From Fulverythrobacter ferritrahens (GTDB lineage: Bacteria > Pseudomonadota > Alphaproteobacteria > Sphingomonadales > Sphingomonadaceae): a stretch of DNA of 64,000 nt. Below the pieces are notes generated by a model, which saw only the letters and a list, made by a program, of their open reading frames with translations, was not told the origin of the DNA and ran no database searches. The stretch covers positions 992,001 through 1,056,000 of the forward strand of contig NZ_JACDXU010000001.1 of the NCBI RefSeq assembly GCF_020539485.1, given 5' to 3'. A program made the translations under genes and the position numbers. Of the stretch, positions 1 to 9,670 are shown one piece after another. Numbering within the stretch: position 1 is the first letter of the stretch; the number at the start of each line of letters is the position of its first letter.

Positions 1-806
1 CTGAGCGCCAGTCTTGCCAATTGGCGTTCATGGGTCGAAAGCACTGCCAGATCCCGTTGCTGCCCGGACCCAACTGCCAAAGCGGTGAGGAACATGGCCA
101 CACCCGCGTGGCTTACCGACAGAGCCGCGATCGCTCCACCTCCCATGCCGGTGACGAGCCTGGAGAGAAGCCCCAACCGGCTGCGGCTCTCATCGAAATC
201 GGACCGGAAGGCCGCGTCAGCCTTTCGGACTGCCTCTTCCGAATCCACATCCGCCAGTGCGCACATGGTGAGCAGAACGGAATGGAAAAGCTCGCCGGGC
301 AATTCATTCAGATTGAGCTCCATCCGCCTCAACCCCTGAACAAAACGGGCCTGGGCCGCCAGTGTGGCCATGGCGGAACTCGCCGTTTCAGCATCGGGCG
401 AGCCGATAAGGGCCTGCAACAGCGGTGAAAGCACCGGATCGAGACCGCTGCGCATATGAAGGCGATCGGCAAGCTGCCATTCCATTGCCAAAGCGTGCAA
501 ATGGCTCACAAGCGCGCTTTGCCCCAACAATGCGTCGCAAAGCTCCTCAATACGCTCCGCCACATAATCTTCGGGATTTTCGATACCCGCCGCGTCTGCC
601 TGCGCATGGAGAAGTTGCAGGGCGATGCTTGCGCCCATCCCCCGCACCCGCGCCACGGTTTCATCGCTGAACAGCGAAAGCCCGTCACTTGCCAGCAAAT
701 GCCGCAGAATAGGGCCGAGCGTACCGATCATTGCGTCGCCCTCCGCCAGTTCAAGGCGGAGGACGTCTTCGACGCTCTGATCAGTGAGGTGATTCATGCC
801 GGCCAT
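1..806 (-). CDS. hypothetical protein, C-terminus beyond the left edge
   Basis: An open reading frame runs leftward without a stop to the window edge, giving about 268 visible residues. The start is ATG at 806 (reading MAGMNHLTDQ); a second in-frame ATG at 797 is possible. It lies 29 nt after the stop of the gene to its right and probably shares its transcript. The visible part is acidic and helix-rich, with an Ala/Gly-rich hydrophobic stretch around residues 220-245 that could be a membrane segment. I recognise no family and no catalytic motif. Reality as a gene rests on the long uninterrupted frame with codon use like its neighbours; function is unknown. Confidence 0.7.
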   Translation of the reverse strand, partial: MAGMNHLTDQSVEDVLRLELAEGDAMIGTLGPILRHLLASDGLSLFSDETVARVRGMGASIALQLLHAQADAAGIENPEDYVAERIEELCDALLGQSALVSHLHALAMEWQLADRLHMRSGLDPVLSPLLQALIGSPDAETASSAMATLAAQARFVQGLRRMELNLNELPGELFHSVLLTMCALADVDSEEAVRKADAAFRSDFDESRSRLGLLSRLVTGMGGGAIAALSVSHAGVAMFLTALAVGSGQQRDLAVLSTHERQLARLAL

Positions 807-835
807 TTTTCTAGCCCCGCCATAGCGGTTCTTGG

Positions 836-2035
836 TTAAGCCTGCGTTATCTGCCCTGACTCGCGTGAAAAGCCCAACAAGGCTGCGATCAGGAGCAGAA
901 CCAGAAGCTGTATAGCAGGAAGCAAAACGCCCCCCGCTGCGGCGATTGCCAGAAGAAGAGCCAGAGCCGCCCGGTCCTGAGCCACTTCAGCCCATTTTGC
1001 AGAAATATATCCACTCGCGATGCGCGCCATTCCGAGGAGGACAAGCGGCGGAAACAGACGCTCCGCCCGCGTTCCGTGCAAGGCGAGCGCAAGAACTGCG
1101 ACAAGCGCCAGATCGATCAGAATTGCAGCAATCGCCAGCGAGCGCCCGGTCCCTTCTTCCTGATCGCTGCCGGCCTTGGCCAGCATTGCCAGTGCAGCGC
1201 CAGATTCGCCGGAAATCCAGCCCAGCCCGCATAATATTATCCCCGCGACTGCATGTTCGAACCAGGCGGACACAACGCCCAGCCCCGCCAGCGCAATCCC
1301 TGCCCCGGCAAGGAAGTCAGGCTTCCACCCCCTCGCCAACAGAGAGCCGCCCCATTTGCGCATTCCCAATCGGGCTGCCGCCCTGCCGGGCGCCCAGAGC
1401 GAAGGAGGGGCGATATGGCGACGAAACCAGTCCGGTTCGAGCTGTGCGAGCATTTCCCGCGACGTGATCAGGGCCCAGCGCCGTTCCGCAAGCAGAGCCT
1501 CGGGCAAGGAGCGTTCTGGAACCCTCCCCTGCAAGGCAATCCGCAGCAAAGCGGAGATTGTGTCGCAATCGGGCGGAAGCTGGTTGATCCGCTCCACCAG
1601 CGCACCGGGCATGCCAAGCAGACCCGCCCAGGCGTGATTGAGGTCGATGCGCTCGAAACCTGCTGCAATCCCCGGTTCAACAGGCAGAACCAGTACTCCT
1701 GAGCCATTGGCCAGGGCGACCTTTGCTTCCGCCGCAGCAGGCAGGAGCCCATCGGCGACAACGATCAACTCGTCGGCCGTATTTACCAGACCGGCCAGCT
1801 GGCGCGGGCCTGCGATCAGGTTGAATCTCGCCCCCTGGGCTTCAACGCGGTGTTGCAGGGCAATAAGATCTCGCCCCACGCCTCCAGAAAGGCAGACGAT
1901 CCGCTCGCACCCCAGCCCCAGCAAGAGTTCAAGTTGCCGTTCCGCAAGACTATGGCCGGCCAGAGCCAGCACCGCGAGCGGCGTTTCCGGATCGTCACCG
2001 GCTCGTTCAATCAGTGAAATAAGACCTACGCGCAC
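836..2035 (-). CDS. nucleotidyltransferase-like protein with C-terminal membrane domain, function unknown
   Basis: A 399-residue protein starting at GTG 2035. Residues 1-190 look like an alpha/beta fold of the sugar-nucleotidyltransferase kind (hydrophobic strands such as LAVLAL, ERIVCLS, ELIVVADG separated by helices). Residues 240-390 contain about five hydrophobic membrane segments. The architecture recalls fusions of a nucleotidyltransferase with a CDP-alcohol phosphatidyltransferase used in inositol-phospholipid-type synthesis, but neither the glycine-rich nucleotide loop nor the DG-x2-AR-type phosphatidyltransferase motif is obvious, so this is resemblance only. It is followed at short distance by the truncated hypothetical gene and preceded by the Hpt-like gene, all on the minus strand. 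Confidence 0.75.
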   Translation of the reverse strand: MRVGLISLIERAGDDPETPLAVLALAGHSLAERQLELLLGLGCERIVCLSGGVGRDLIALQHRVEAQGARFNLIAGPRQLAGLVNTADELIVVADGLLPAAAEAKVALANGSGVLVLPVEPGIAAGFERIDLNHAWAGLLGMPGALVERINQLPPDCDTISALLRIALQGRVPERSLPEALLAERRWALITSREMLAQLEPDWFRRHIAPPSLWAPGRAAARLGMRKWGGSLLARGWKPDFLAGAGIALAGLGVVSAWFEHAVAGIILCGLGWISGESGAALAMLAKAGSDQEEGTGRSLAIAAILIDLALVAVLALALHGTRAERLFPPLVLLGMARIASGYISAKWAEVAQDRAALALLLAIAAAGGVLLPAIQLLVLLLIAALLGFSRESGQITQA

Positions 2036-2087
2036 CGCTTCGATCTAGGGCAGCGTCAATGGCGTGCCAAGCACAGAAGCAGCCATC

Positions 2088-2396
2088 TCAATCGACGGGA
2101 TGACTGAACCCGTCAAGGAACTGCTCAAGCTTGCGAATTACCACCGGTTCGCCCGGGGCGGAATCAAGTGCCTCCTCCGCCAGACCGATCAATCCTTCGG
2201 CATGGAAGCTTGCGGCGAGTCCTTTCAAACGCATGGCCGCGACATTCCAGTTTCCATCGCACCGCGCACGGCGCAGAAGATCCACCTGGTTGGCGAGGCT
2301 GTGGGTGAAGGCATCGCGCAGCTCCAACAGCAGCGCCGGGTCATCCCCGGCGGCAGCCGCCAAAGTCGCATCGAGAGCACCATTTTCGTAAGCCAT
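2088..2396 (-). CDS. Hpt-like protein lacking the phospho-accepting histidine
   Basis: About 102 residues from ATG 2396 (MAYENGALDA). A longer frame to 2480 exists, but its extra N-terminus looks non-coding and crosses the divergent gene's start. The helical pattern and the segment AMRLKGLAASF (residues 54-64) match the core of histidine phosphotransfer domains, where the usual motif is A-H-x-L-K-G. Here the histidine position is Met55. The protein may be a degenerate Hpt domain that binds a response regulator without transferring phosphate, or a look-alike helical bundle. It is divergent from the coiled-coil membrane protein at 2465 and is followed by the nucleotidyltransferase-like gene. 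Confidence 0.65.
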   Translation of the reverse strand: MAYENGALDATLAAAAGDDPALLLELRDAFTHSLANQVDLLRRARCDGNWNVAAMRLKGLAASFHAEGLIGLAEEALDSAPGEPVVIRKLEQFLDGFSHPVD

Positions 2397-2464
2397 TGGC
2401 GCTTCATATGCGCACAAGGTTAAGGCGGGGTGTATTGCGGGTCGATCCGTGATATTCTGGAATA

Positions 2465-4729
2465 ATGTCTGGGGGATCACATATCGTTTCGCTCGGCAAG
2501 GGGGATATCCCTTCCGAAGCCCGTCCCGAAACCGCGCCGGATGCCGCGCTGGAACTGACCGTGGAAACGGCCGAGGAGGCCCAGCTATTCCTTGAAGAGG
2601 GTGGTGCGCCAGCAGGTCGCTTCGGGTGGATCGTGCCGACTCTGGCGCTGCTCACCATTGCCGGATGGACTGGCTTCTTCATCTGGGCGCATCTGGGGCA
2701 AATGCTCGCTGGTGCATCGCCGACGATCTGGAGCAGCTGGATTGCCCAATGGGCGATGCCCGCAGTTCTGGTGGTCGGCCTGTGGCTCCTCGTCATGCGC
2801 TCAAGCAGGCGTGAAGCCCTGCGTTTCGGCGCTGTTGCCCGATCGCTGGCAGAAGAAAGCGCGATGCTGGAGGCCAGGTTGACCACCGTCAATCGCGAGC
2901 TGAGCCTTGCCCGGGAGTTTCTGGCTGCCCAGTCGCGCGATCTGGAATCGCTTGGCCGTGTTGCCGGAGATCGCCTTTCCGAAAATGCGGAGCGTATGTC
3001 CGCCTTGGTCCACAAGAACACCTCCCAGATCGAATCCATCGCCAGCGTCAGCACCACCGCTCTGGCCAACATGGACAAATTGCGCGACGAGCTGCCGGTT
3101 ATCGCCACATCCGCCCGCGATGTGACCAGCCAGATCGGAAATGCGGGACGCACCGCAAAGTCCCAGCTGGACGACATGATCAGCGGGCTCCAGCGCATGA
3201 ACAGCTTCGGCGAGGCTGGCATGAACCTCACCGAAGATATGAAAGCAAAGGTGAGCACCACGCTGAGCGAGTTGGAAAATCATACGCATCGGATCAGTCA
3301 GAATGCCTCTTCCGTCATCGCGGATATGAACCGGCAGATCGATGCCCTGCGCGGCGAATGCGACGCGTTTGCCGAGGCGATTGAAGGGCGGCGAATGCAG
3401 CACTCTTCACGCGAGGCTGAGGAGATTCAGACGTTCCAGTCGCGAATTGCCGAACTCGATTCCCGCATTTCCGATTATCAGCAGCGCCACCTCGCCCATG
3501 TCGGCACCCTCTCCCAACAGGGCGAGGAACTGGCCGCGCGAATCCGCCAGATGAGCGAGCAGATGGAAGCGATCACCGCGCGCGGTGGGAAGATCGGCGG
3601 CGAACTGGCCCAGACTATCGATCTGATCGCGGCAAGGCTCAAGGCCAATCAGGAGGTCATCGAAAGCACGGATCAGTCCGTAAGCGAACTCACCGAAGCC
3701 AGTGTCCGCCTCCTCGAACTCGTGCAGGCCGGCGCACAGCATAGTCGCGAACAATTGCCTTCTGCTCTCGCGCTTGCCGAGCAGCGCCTGACAGATTTCG
3801 AAACGCGCACGCGCGAACTTGGCCCCATGCTTGACGAGGTTGGCGAGAAAGGACGGGCCCTCTCGGATTACGTCCTGTCTGCCCGCGAAAACGGCAAACT
3901 GGTGCTCGATGAACTGGAAGTGCTGCATGGCTCTCTGGCCGAGCAGGAAGACGAACACAGCCTGCGCATCGCAAATCTGCGTGACGCGATTGTAGCGCTG
4001 GGTGCAGAGAGCGATACTGTTACCCGCCAGTTGCGCGGCGAAATGGTAGAAGCCGTCGAAAAACTTCAGGGCGTGCTCCAGGCCGCCATCGATCAACTGG
4101 GCAGCGGGGATAGTCACACGATTGACGAACTCGCAGGCAGGATCGGGGCCCAGAGCGCCGAAGCTATCGAACGCGCCATCCGTCTGCGCGCCGCCGAAGC
4201 GATTGGCGAGCTTGAGCAGGCCGCAGCCCATGCAAGCGGCGTAGGCCGGGAAGCCGCGCGACAGTTGCGGGATCAGCTTGCCAAGGTAGACGAGTTGGCC
4301 GGGAATCTGGAGAACCGGGTGGCCCGCGCGCGGCAGCGCGCCGAAGAACAGGTCGACAATGATTTCGCGCGCCGCGTCGCGCTTATTACCGAGAGCCTCA
4401 ATTCCAACGCCATCGACATTGCCAAGGTTCTGTCAAACGACGTAACCGACACCGCCTGGGCTGCCTATCTGCGTGGGGATCGCGGCATCTTCACTCGCCG
4501 CGCAGTGCGCCTGCTCGATACCTCCCAAGCGCGGGAGATCGCCGAGATCTATGATCAGGACAGGGATTTCCGCGAGCATGTCAACCGGTACATCCATGAC
4601 TTCGAGGCGATGCTGCGTAGTCTGCTCTCAACCCGGGATGGCAATGCAATGGGGGTTACCCTGCTCTCCTCGGATATGGGCAAGCTCTATGTGGCGCTCG
4701 CCCAGGCGATCGAGCGTTTGAGGGACTGA
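2465..4729 (+). CDS. large coiled-coil inner-membrane protein, function unknown
   Basis: A 754-residue protein starting at ATG 2465. An acidic N-terminal tail of about 50 residues is followed by two hydrophobic segments (about 52-77 and 88-108), then about 500 residues of charged heptad-like helix rich in Glu, Ala, Arg and Gln. A C-terminal globular part (about 640-754) is rich in aromatic and acidic residues. This is the layout of a membrane-anchored long coiled coil, facing the cytoplasm or periplasm depending on topology. No ATPase, methyl-accepting or kinase motif was seen. It is divergent from the Hpt-like gene across a 68-bp gap and ends in a hairpin shared with the convergent DUF1467 gene. 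Confidence 0.75.
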   Translation: MSGGSHIVSLGKGDIPSEARPETAPDAALELTVETAEEAQLFLEEGGAPAGRFGWIVPTLALLTIAGWTGFFIWAHLGQMLAGASPTIWSSWIAQWAMPAVLVVGLWLLVMRSSRREALRFGAVARSLAEESAMLEARLTTVNRELSLAREFLAAQSRDLESLGRVAGDRLSENAERMSALVHKNTSQIESIASVSTTALANMDKLRDELPVIATSARDVTSQIGNAGRTAKSQLDDMISGLQRMNSFGEAGMNLTEDMKAKVSTTLSELENHTHRISQNASSVIADMNRQIDALRGECDAFAEAIEGRRMQHSSREAEEIQTFQSRIAELDSRISDYQQRHLAHVGTLSQQGEELAARIRQMSEQMEAITARGGKIGGELAQTIDLIAARLKANQEVIESTDQSVSELTEASVRLLELVQAGAQHSREQLPSALALAEQRLTDFETRTRELGPMLDEVGEKGRALSDYVLSARENGKLVLDELEVLHGSLAEQEDEHSLRIANLRDAIVALGAESDTVTRQLRGEMVEAVEKLQGVLQAAIDQLGSGDSHTIDELAGRIGAQSAEAIERAIRLRAAEAIGELEQAAAHASGVGREAARQLRDQLAKVDELAGNLENRVARARQRAEEQVDNDFARRVALITESLNSNAIDIAKVLSNDVTDTAWAAYLRGDRGIFTRRAVRLLDTSQAREIAEIYDQDRDFREHVNRYIHDFEAMLRSLLSTRDGNAMGVTLLSSDMGKLYVALAQAIERLRD

Positions 4730-4744
4730 CCCGGCGCGGTCAGT
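4725..4744. terminator. bidirectional stem-loop between convergent genes
   Basis: A perfect 7-bp inverted repeat (ACTGACC / GGTCAGT) with a 6-nt loop covers the stop codons of both convergent genes and is followed on the plus strand by TTCTTC. There is no strong T-run, so efficiency is uncertain. Confidence 0.5.
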
Positions 4745-5033
4745 TCTTCATATGCTCTTCGAATTCGGGCGGCTCGCCAAAAATGTTCAGATCTTCAGGC
4801 CCGATCCAGCCATTGATATAATTGGCCACGTAAATCGCACAGAGGATCGCGGCAATAATTGTAGCACGAATAGCCACCTTTCCCGGTCGGAAGTTCGCTG
4901 GCGCACTGTCCGCCTGGCCGGGTGTTTTTTCCACCCCCGCTTCATCGTGAGTTTTCACTCCGAAGGGCAACAGGGCAAAGGCCGTCAACACCCAGAACAA
5001 TGCGTAGATCGCAAGGATCGACGTCCACTTCAT
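4740..5033 (-). CDS. DUF1467 family membrane protein
   Basis: A 97-residue protein with two hydrophobic segments (about residues 5-24 and 52-75) separated by a polar loop. The pattern MKWTSILAIYALFW plus the conserved LPFGV segment is that of the DUF1467 family, small membrane proteins of unknown function in alphaproteobacteria. It is the last gene of the long minus-strand run that begins at nuoA and follows the RNase J stop by only 4 nt, an arrangement shared by many alphaproteobacteria. Confidence 0.85.
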   Translation of the reverse strand: MKWTSILAIYALFWVLTAFALLPFGVKTHDEAGVEKTPGQADSAPANFRPGKVAIRATIIAAILCAIYVANYINGWIGPEDLNIFGEPPEFEEHMKN

Positions 5034-5037
5034 CGCC

Positions 5038-6684
5038 TCACTCCCCGATCAGGATCACGCGCGTTTGCGGCTTCTTGCCGCACCAGCGCTGCGCCGCTCG
5101 CCGGGCCGCAAGGCGGGCGGCCTCCGCAACCGCTTCCCGATCCTTGCGCGCACCGCCTTTCAGGCGCCTGAGCGCTTCGGAAATATCGCTGACCGCTTCT
5201 CCGACGAAGTCATCGTAATCCTCGTCCAGCGGCAGACCAATTCCGTGCACTTGTGCCTTGCCCTGCCCATCCAGCGTAACGATCACAACCCCATCCCGCG
5301 CCATGCGGCGGCGCATGGTCATCGCTTCACCATCGGCCGGAACAATGATGTCCCCGTCGAGCACCAGCCTGCCGGTAGGCACCTGTGCCAGCTTCCCGGG
5401 TTTACCCGGCGCGAGGCGGACGATGTCGCCATTCTTCTGCAGGATCTGCTGCGGAATGCCACTGCGCGCGCCTACGCGCGTCTGCTCCGCCATATGGCGC
5501 AGCTCACCATGTACGGGCACAAGGATTTCCGGGCGCAACCAGGAATAGAGTGCCTCCAGCTCCGGGCGCCCCGGATGGCCGGAAACATGGGTGTGGCTCT
5601 GCCGGTCAGTCACCATCACCACGCCGCGTTCAGCCAGACGGTTCATGACCGCACCGATAGCTAATTCGTTCCCGGGGATCTGCCGGCTCGAGAAGATAAC
5701 CACATCGCCAGCCACCAGGCCAACGTGATGCGTATCCTCCGCAATGCGGGCCAGAGCGGCCCGGGGCTCACCCTGCCCGCCGGTGGCAATGATCAGAACT
5801 TCGCCGCGAGGCAGGCTCATGGCCGTATCGAAGTCGATGACGGGCGGGAAATCGGCCAGATAGCCGCTTTCCCGCGAAACATCGATGATCCGTTCAAGCG
5901 AGCGCCCCGCCACGCAGAGCTGCCGCCCGGTAGCTCGCGCAACTTCGCCCAGCGTGTGAAGCCGGGCTACATTGGAGGCGAAAGTGGTAACGAGTACCCG
6001 CTTGCCGGCGTGTTTCCGGACTTCTTCCAGCAACCCGCGCGCAACCTCCCCTTCGGAACCGGAAGGCTTCGGATTGAAGACATTGGTGGAATCGCAGACC
6101 AGAGCGAGAATGCCTTCATCCCCAAGCTGGGTAAGTTCCTCTTCCGTCGCCGGCTCTCCGATCAGCGGCTCGTCGTCCAGCTTCCAGTCGCCCGTATGGA
6201 ATATCCGGCCATAGGGCGTTTCGATCAGCAGGGCGTTGCCTTCCGCGATCGAGTGGGCCAGTGGCACATAGGAAATGTCGAAGGGGCCCAGCGCGAAGCT
6301 GTCATTCCCTTCGATGATGTTGAGCTCCACATCATCGCTGATCCCGGCCTCTTCCAGCTTGCGCATCACCAGTCCGGCAGTGAACGGAGTGGCATAGATG
6401 GGCACGCCGAAATCCGCCGCAAAATACGGCACAGCGCCGATGTGGTCCTCATGTCCGTGAGTCAGGACGATGCCTACGAGGTCCTTGAGCCGCGCCTCGA
6501 TGAAGGCCGGATCGGCAAATACCAGTTCGATACCGGGATATTCGTTGCCGCCGAAAGTCATGCCCAGATCGACCATCAGCCACTTGCCCTCGCAGCCATA
6601 GAGATTGACGTTCATGCCAATCTCCCCCGAGCCCCCGAGTGCAAGGAAGAGCAGTTCCTTCTCCGGTGTAAAATCCTTCTTCAA
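5038..6684 (-). CDS. rnj: ribonuclease J
   Basis: A 548-residue metallo-beta-lactamase/beta-CASP nuclease with 5'-to-3' exonuclease and endonuclease activity in mRNA decay and rRNA maturation. The zinc-binding signature LTHGHEDH is at residues 74-81 (His76, His78, Asp80, His81). Further metal-ligand segments are HTGDWK and, in the beta-CASP part, SHTHVSGH. Length is normal for bacterial RNase J (about 550). The start overlaps the coaX stop by 4 nt. The same window carries rne, so this organism has both RNase J and RNase E, as several alphaproteobacteria do. Confidence 0.95.
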   Translation of the reverse strand: MKKDFTPEKELLFLALGGSGEIGMNVNLYGCEGKWLMVDLGMTFGGNEYPGIELVFADPAFIEARLKDLVGIVLTHGHEDHIGAVPYFAADFGVPIYATPFTAGLVMRKLEEAGISDDVELNIIEGNDSFALGPFDISYVPLAHSIAEGNALLIETPYGRIFHTGDWKLDDEPLIGEPATEEELTQLGDEGILALVCDSTNVFNPKPSGSEGEVARGLLEEVRKHAGKRVLVTTFASNVARLHTLGEVARATGRQLCVAGRSLERIIDVSRESGYLADFPPVIDFDTAMSLPRGEVLIIATGGQGEPRAALARIAEDTHHVGLVAGDVVIFSSRQIPGNELAIGAVMNRLAERGVVMVTDRQSHTHVSGHPGRPELEALYSWLRPEILVPVHGELRHMAEQTRVGARSGIPQQILQKNGDIVRLAPGKPGKLAQVPTGRLVLDGDIIVPADGEAMTMRRRMARDGVVIVTLDGQGKAQVHGIGLPLDEDYDDFVGEAVSDISEALRRLKGGARKDREAVAEAARLAARRAAQRWCGKKPQTRVILIGE

Positions 6685-7475
6685 CTTGCGTTTTTCCTTC
6701 CGGCCAGCAGAGCCAGGCCCTCAAGCGTCAGGTCCGTATCGACAGCGTCGAAAATCCTTACGTGCTGATCGAACAATATGGCTAGCCCTCCGGTGGCGAT
6801 AACCTTGGCAGGGCGTCCAATTTCGGCGCGCAGACGGGCAATCAGCCCCTCCATCATCGCGACATAGCCCCAGAAAACACCGATCAGCATCTGATCCTGC
6901 GTGTTACGCCCGATCACCGAGTTCGAGCGGGGCTCCTCGATCGCGATGCGCGGCAGCTTGGCGGTGTTGTTAACCAGTGCATCAAGCGAAAGATTGATGC
7001 CAGGCGCGATGATTCCGCCCTTATAGGCCCCACTGAAATCGACCACGTCGAACGTGGTGGCGGTGCCGAAATCCACCACTATCAGATCGCCGGGATATTT
7101 GGCATGCGCCGCAATCGCATTCACCGCGCGATCAGCCCCCAGAGAACCGGGTTCATCCACATCTATGGGCATGCCCCATTCGGCAATCCCCTGTCCCGCA
7201 ACCAAGGCTTCGACGCCAAAATATTTGCTGGAAAGCACCTGCAAATTATGAAGCGCGCGAGGCACCACAGTAGAGATAATCACCTGCGTCACATCTTCGC
7301 GGACAAAACCCTCAATCGACAGGAGTTGTACCAACCACACCGCATATTCGTCGCCAGTTCGCCTTGGGTCGGTGGCAATCCGCCAACGAGCGCGAATGAC
7401 GGGCTTGTCCTGACCGTCCATTCCGAACAGGGCAAACACGACATTGGTGTTTCCGACATCGACAGCGAGCAACAT
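6681..7475 (-). CDS. coaX: type III pantothenate kinase
   Basis: A 264-residue ASKHA-fold kinase for the first step of coenzyme A synthesis (pantothenate to 4'-phosphopantothenate, with ATP and a monovalent cation). The N-terminal phosphate loop DVGNTN is at residues 6-11. GADRAVNA and DFGTATTFD carry the pantothenate and catalytic regions typical of CoaX. Length matches the family (250-265). Its ATG overlaps the birA stop region and its 3' end overlaps the rnj start. Type III enzymes are insensitive to CoA feedback, unlike CoaA. Confidence 0.95.
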   Translation of the reverse strand: MLLAVDVGNTNVVFALFGMDGQDKPVIRARWRIATDPRRTGDEYAVWLVQLLSIEGFVREDVTQVIISTVVPRALHNLQVLSSKYFGVEALVAGQGIAEWGMPIDVDEPGSLGADRAVNAIAAHAKYPGDLIVVDFGTATTFDVVDFSGAYKGGIIAPGINLSLDALVNNTAKLPRIAIEEPRSNSVIGRNTQDQMLIGVFWGYVAMMEGLIARLRAEIGRPAKVIATGGLAILFDQHVRIFDAVDTDLTLEGLALLAGRKNAS

Positions 7476-8206
7476 CAGTCCTGCCCTCCAATCAGCGATA
7501 CGTCCCCTGCATGGATCATCCGCAGGCTTCCATCTTCAAGACGGAGGCACAGTGCTCCATCCGCTGCAAGGCCATCAAAACGGCCTTCGATTGTTCCTTC
7601 CGCACCGGTCTGGACGCTTAGCAAGGTTCCAGGCGGATGGGCTGCCGCAGTCCAGCGGTCAATGATGTGAGACAGCCCGGACCTCCGCCAGCCTTCGACT
7701 TCGCGAGCGAAATGCCCGGCGAGATCCTGCGCAAAACCGTCCCGGTCCACAACTGAGCCGAATTGTTGAAGTGACGTGACACTCCGCCCCGTGATGGCCG
7801 GGGCCTTGACGAGATTAACGCCAATCCCGATCACGACCGCATTGCCCACCCGTTCGAGCAGAATGCCTGCCAGCTTGCCTCCAGCTAGCAGCAGATCATT
7901 CGGCCATTTGAGTTCCAGCCTGACTGGTGTCAGCAACTGGCTCAAAACGGCGTGGTAAACCGCCAGCCCGGCAACAAGCGCCAGAGTATGTGGCGCAGGC
8001 TCCCCGCCATCCAGATGGACGACGGTGGAGCCCATGAAGTTGCCTTCACCATTGAACCATTGGCGGCCTTGACGCCCCCTACCCGCACTCTGCCGGTCTG
8101 CGACGAGCCATTGGCCTTCAGGCACCGCCTCCCCCGCGCGCAACCGCGCGACGAGGTCGGCATTAGTGGAACCGGTTTCCGTAACGGTTTCGATCAGGCC
8201 CGCCAA
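7475..8206 (-). CDS. birA: biotin--[acetyl-CoA-carboxylase] ligase, monofunctional
   Basis: A 243-residue biotin protein ligase that makes biotinyl-AMP and attaches biotin to the biotin carrier protein of acyl-CoA carboxylases. The ATP/biotin loop GRGRQGRQW and the WPNDLL segment with KLAGIL are present. There is no N-terminal helix-turn-helix, so it should not act as the biotin operon repressor (unlike the bifunctional E. coli enzyme). The start codon directly abuts the nuoN stop. Confidence 0.93.
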   Translation of the reverse strand: MAGLIETVTETGSTNADLVARLRAGEAVPEGQWLVADRQSAGRGRQGRQWFNGEGNFMGSTVVHLDGGEPAPHTLALVAGLAVYHAVLSQLLTPVRLELKWPNDLLLAGGKLAGILLERVGNAVVIGIGVNLVKAPAITGRSVTSLQQFGSVVDRDGFAQDLAGHFAREVEGWRRSGLSHIIDRWTAAAHPPGTLLSVQTGAEGTIEGRFDGLAADGALCLRLEDGSLRMIHAGDVSLIGGQD

Positions 8207-9670
8207 TTAGACGCCGAGAAACAGCACGGCGGCAGCCTTGTCCGCCAGATTGCCCAGCCAGGGAGTGAGCAGATAGCCAAGCGGCGAAATTGCCAGAGCA
8301 GAGATCGCGAGCAGCGCCCAATGGGCCCAGTCGCTCTCACCCTTCACCACATCCGCCGGTTCATCGAAATACATCACCTTTACTACCTTGATGTAGTAGA
8401 AGGCGCCGATCACGCTGGCAGCGATACCGATCGCGGCAAGTGCCACGAAACCGGCATTGACCGCAGCCTGGAACACCACGAACTTGCCCCAGAAGCCGAA
8501 CAAGGGAGGAATGCCAGCCAGGCTGAACATTACCAGCATCAGGCAGAATGCCAGCGCCGGACGAGTGCGGGAAAGCCCCGCAATATCGGCAATGGCTTCC
8601 ACCGAATTGCCGTTTTCATCCTTCAGCATCAGCACGGCGACAAAGCCGCCCACCGTCATCGCCACATAGATGGCGAGGTAGACCAGCATGGCCGAAGCGC
8701 CGGCCGGCGTTCCGGCCGCGAGGCCAATCAGGATGAAGCCGACATTGTTGATCGACGAATAGGCAAGCAGTCGCTTGAGGTTCGATTGGCCAATCGCACC
8801 CAGCGCACCAATCACGATCGAAGCGATGGCGGCGAAGATCACGATCTGCCGCCATGCATCGTCCTGAGCGCCGAAGGCCTCGAGCGTGACGCGCATGGTC
8901 AGTGCCAACGCAGCGACCTTGGGTGCCGAGGCAAAGAACGCCGTAACCGGCGTCGGCGCGCCTTCGTAAACGTCCGGCGTCCACATGTGGAACGGCACCG
9001 CGCTAATCTTGAATGCCAGGCCGGCCAGCATGAAGATCAGGCCGAACAATGCGCCCATGGCCATCTCGCCGTTCAGCGCAACCCGGATACCCTCGAAGCT
9101 GGTCGTACCGGTGAAGCCATAGGTGAGGCTCATGCCGAACAGCAGGATGCCCGAAGCCAACGCACCCAGCACGAAATACTTCAGGCCCGCTTCCGCAGAA
9201 CGGTCATCGGTACGCAGGAATGCTGCGAGGACATAGGCGGCAAGGCTGTTCAGTTCGAGGCCGATATAGAGCGTGATCAGATCCCGCGCGGAAACCATGA
9301 TCGACATGCCCAGCACGGCGAACAGGATCAGCACCGGATATTCCGCGCGCATCGCATTGAAACGCTCGAAGAAGGCGGGTGCGATAACCAGCGCCGCGCC
9401 ACCCGCTGCGAAGATCATCAGCTTTGCCAGCCCGGCGAAGGCGTCAGCAGAGAACTGTCCGCCGAAGGCCAGCGTATCAGGCCCGCTCGCACCTGAGCAA
9501 ACCGCTGGGGCAACGAGGAAGAAACAGGCACCGAGCACGACGGCGGCAGCCACGCTGATCGCGCGGGAAGCCTTGTCGCCAACCCAGGCCGACACAAGGA
9601 GCAGAACCAGGCCCGATACCGACATCAGCAATTCGGGCGCGATAAGCTTAAGGGAAGCTGCGAAATCCAT
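8207..9670 (-). CDS. nuoN: NADH:quinone oxidoreductase subunit N
   Basis: A 487-residue antiporter-like membrane subunit of complex I, with about 14 hydrophobic helices and conserved lysine/histidine-bearing helices used in proton pumping. The segments RLLAYSSINNVGF and PLFGFWGKF are typical. It is the last nuo gene; its start overlaps the nuoM stop by 1 nt, and birA follows with no gap. Confidence 0.97.
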   Translation of the reverse strand: MDFAASLKLIAPELLMSVSGLVLLLVSAWVGDKASRAISVAAAVVLGACFFLVAPAVCSGASGPDTLAFGGQFSADAFAGLAKLMIFAAGGAALVIAPAFFERFNAMRAEYPVLILFAVLGMSIMVSARDLITLYIGLELNSLAAYVLAAFLRTDDRSAEAGLKYFVLGALASGILLFGMSLTYGFTGTTSFEGIRVALNGEMAMGALFGLIFMLAGLAFKISAVPFHMWTPDVYEGAPTPVTAFFASAPKVAALALTMRVTLEAFGAQDDAWRQIVIFAAIASIVIGALGAIGQSNLKRLLAYSSINNVGFILIGLAAGTPAGASAMLVYLAIYVAMTVGGFVAVLMLKDENGNSVEAIADIAGLSRTRPALAFCLMLVMFSLAGIPPLFGFWGKFVVFQAAVNAGFVALAAIGIAASVIGAFYYIKVVKVMYFDEPADVVKGESDWAHWALLAISALAISPLGYLLTPWLGNLADKAAAVLFLGV

